Shown piece by piece: positions 6,794-7,095 of a stretch of DNA of 7,095 nt. The DNA lies in contig JAJRPT010000210.1 of the NCBI GenBank assembly GCA_024280675.1, forward strand, positions 1-7,095, given 5' to 3'. The notes below the pieces were generated by a model. That model saw only the letters and a list, made by a program, of their open reading frames with translations. It did no database searches and was not told the DNA's origin. Both the position numbers and the translations under genes were made by a program. The DNA comes from Bacteroidota bacterium (lineage in GTDB: Bacteria; Bacteroidota; Ignavibacteria; Kapaibacteriales; UBA2268). Numbering within the stretch: position 1 is the stretch's first letter; the number at the start of each line of letters is the position of its first letter.

Positions 6794-6825
6794 TTTGACG
6801 CTTGTTTGATTATTTTGTATATTTG
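6794..6825 (+). promoter_or_regulatory. strong promoter candidate for the porin-like gene, readable as sigma-70 or Bacteroidota type
   Basis: TTGACG (6795-6800) and TATATT (6818-6823) are separated by exactly 17 bases, a near-consensus sigma-70 promoter. The same DNA contains TTTG (6794-6797), then 20 bases, then TATATTTG (6818-6825), matching the Bacteroidota -33 TTTG / -7 TAnnTTTG pattern. Transcription would begin near 6830, giving a leader of about 28 bases before the ATG at 6858. The remaining glyA-to-porin gap shows only a poor T-run/A-run inverted repeat and no convincing terminator. Confidence 0.65.
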
Positions 6826-6857
6826 TAAAAAAAGTGAACTAGTATAAGACTCTGCTT

Positions 6858-7095
6858 ATGAAAACCTTGTCCGAGTATTTTCTAAAGTGTGGATGGCTTC
6901 CTCTTGCAACGGCTTTTATGCTGGCGTTTCTTATTGCCCCAGATTTCACTTATGCCCAGAAATTAAAATTCTCTGCCGATGTCCGCCTTCGTGCCGAACG
7001 TGATTGGAATTCCAAAAAAACTGATGGCTCATCTCGAGACGATAGAGATAGGATGAGGTACCGGTTGAGATTTGGATTCAATTATGATTGGAGCG
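6858..7095 (+). CDS. N-terminus of a secreted outer-membrane beta-barrel (porin-like) protein, cut by window edge
   Basis: My translation from the ATG at 6858 gives 79 residues in an open frame to the right edge. Residues 1-33 form a Sec signal peptide: a short N-region with lysines (K2, K10), a hydrophobic core WLPLATAFMLAFLIA (13-27), and a likely cut after TYA (A33/Q34). The mature start has alternating strand character with the FSADVRLRAE motif (38-47), a charged, flexible loop rich in Asp, Arg and Ser (48-65) and a second strand RYRLRFGFNYDW (67-78). This 'RxRxE ... RxRxRxRFGF' pattern is typical of the first strands of putative porins and alginate-export-like barrels in Gram-negative bacteria, placing it in the outer membrane as a channel. 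The substrate cannot be told from this fragment. It has its own promoter (6794-6825) and no Shine-Dalgarno, so it probably starts a separate transcript. C12 is not in a lipobox context, so it is not a lipoprotein. Confidence 0.78.
   Translation, partial: MKTLSEYFLKCGWLPLATAFMLAFLIAPDFTYAQKLKFSADVRLRAERDWNSKKTDGSSRDDRDRMRYRLRFGFNYDWS

Noticed and set aside
1..7095. tRNA/rRNA genes, CRISPR repeats, insertion sequences, defence or phage genes
   Set aside because: No cloverleaf-like segment, regularly spaced direct repeats, transposase motifs or terminal inverted repeats were found; all long segments are explained by housekeeping genes.

Overview
The window is an ordinary chromosomal housekeeping segment, with no sign of phage, transposon, CRISPR or defence genes. 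Moderate-to-low G+C, weak or absent Shine-Dalgarno sequences on most genes, promoter-like TTTG / TAnnTTTG elements, and protein signatures such as a DapF with the 'MMCGNGGR' box and an 'RxRxE' outer-membrane barrel protein suggest a Gram-negative member of the Bacteroidota/Chlorobiota/Ignavibacteria (FCB) group. This placement is inferred from sequence style and was not tested by a search.

Layout. Positions 1-2651 hold a minus-strand, tightly packed gene set, read right to left: an inositol-monophosphatase family phosphatase (2651-1875), diaminopimelate epimerase dapF (1869-1024, GTG start) and an M20-family metallo-amidohydrolase (1009 running off the left edge). Gaps of 5 and 14 bases imply one operon. 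A 115-base divergent intergenic region (2652-2766) separates it from the plus-strand genes. These are a multi-membrane CTP-dependent lipid/polyprenol kinase-like protein (2767-3393, TTG start), a DeaD/CsdA-type DEAD-box RNA helicase with a C-terminal RNA-binding domain (3580-5403), serine hydroxymethyltransferase glyA (5454-6743), and the start of a secreted outer-membrane beta-barrel (porin-like) protein (6858 running off the right edge).

How the genes fit together. DapF makes meso-diaminopimelate for peptidoglycan and lysine. The adjoining M20 hydrolase could be the deacylase of the acetylated DAP branch, which would put two late DAP steps side by side, but it is equally well described as a generic N-acyl-amino-acid/peptide amidohydrolase. 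The lipid kinase-like protein fits isoprenoid or phospholipid recycling in the membrane. GlyA supplies glycine and one-carbon units, and the helicase remodels RNA and ribosome precursors.

The most interesting non-coding signal is an inverted repeat (3546-3578) directly in front of the helicase start codon. It could fold into a hairpin that buries the helicase's own Shine-Dalgarno sequence, a plausible temperature- or helicase-responsive translational switch. The second point is a DapF with several unusual residues at normally conserved substrate-contact positions. No exotic new system is evident.
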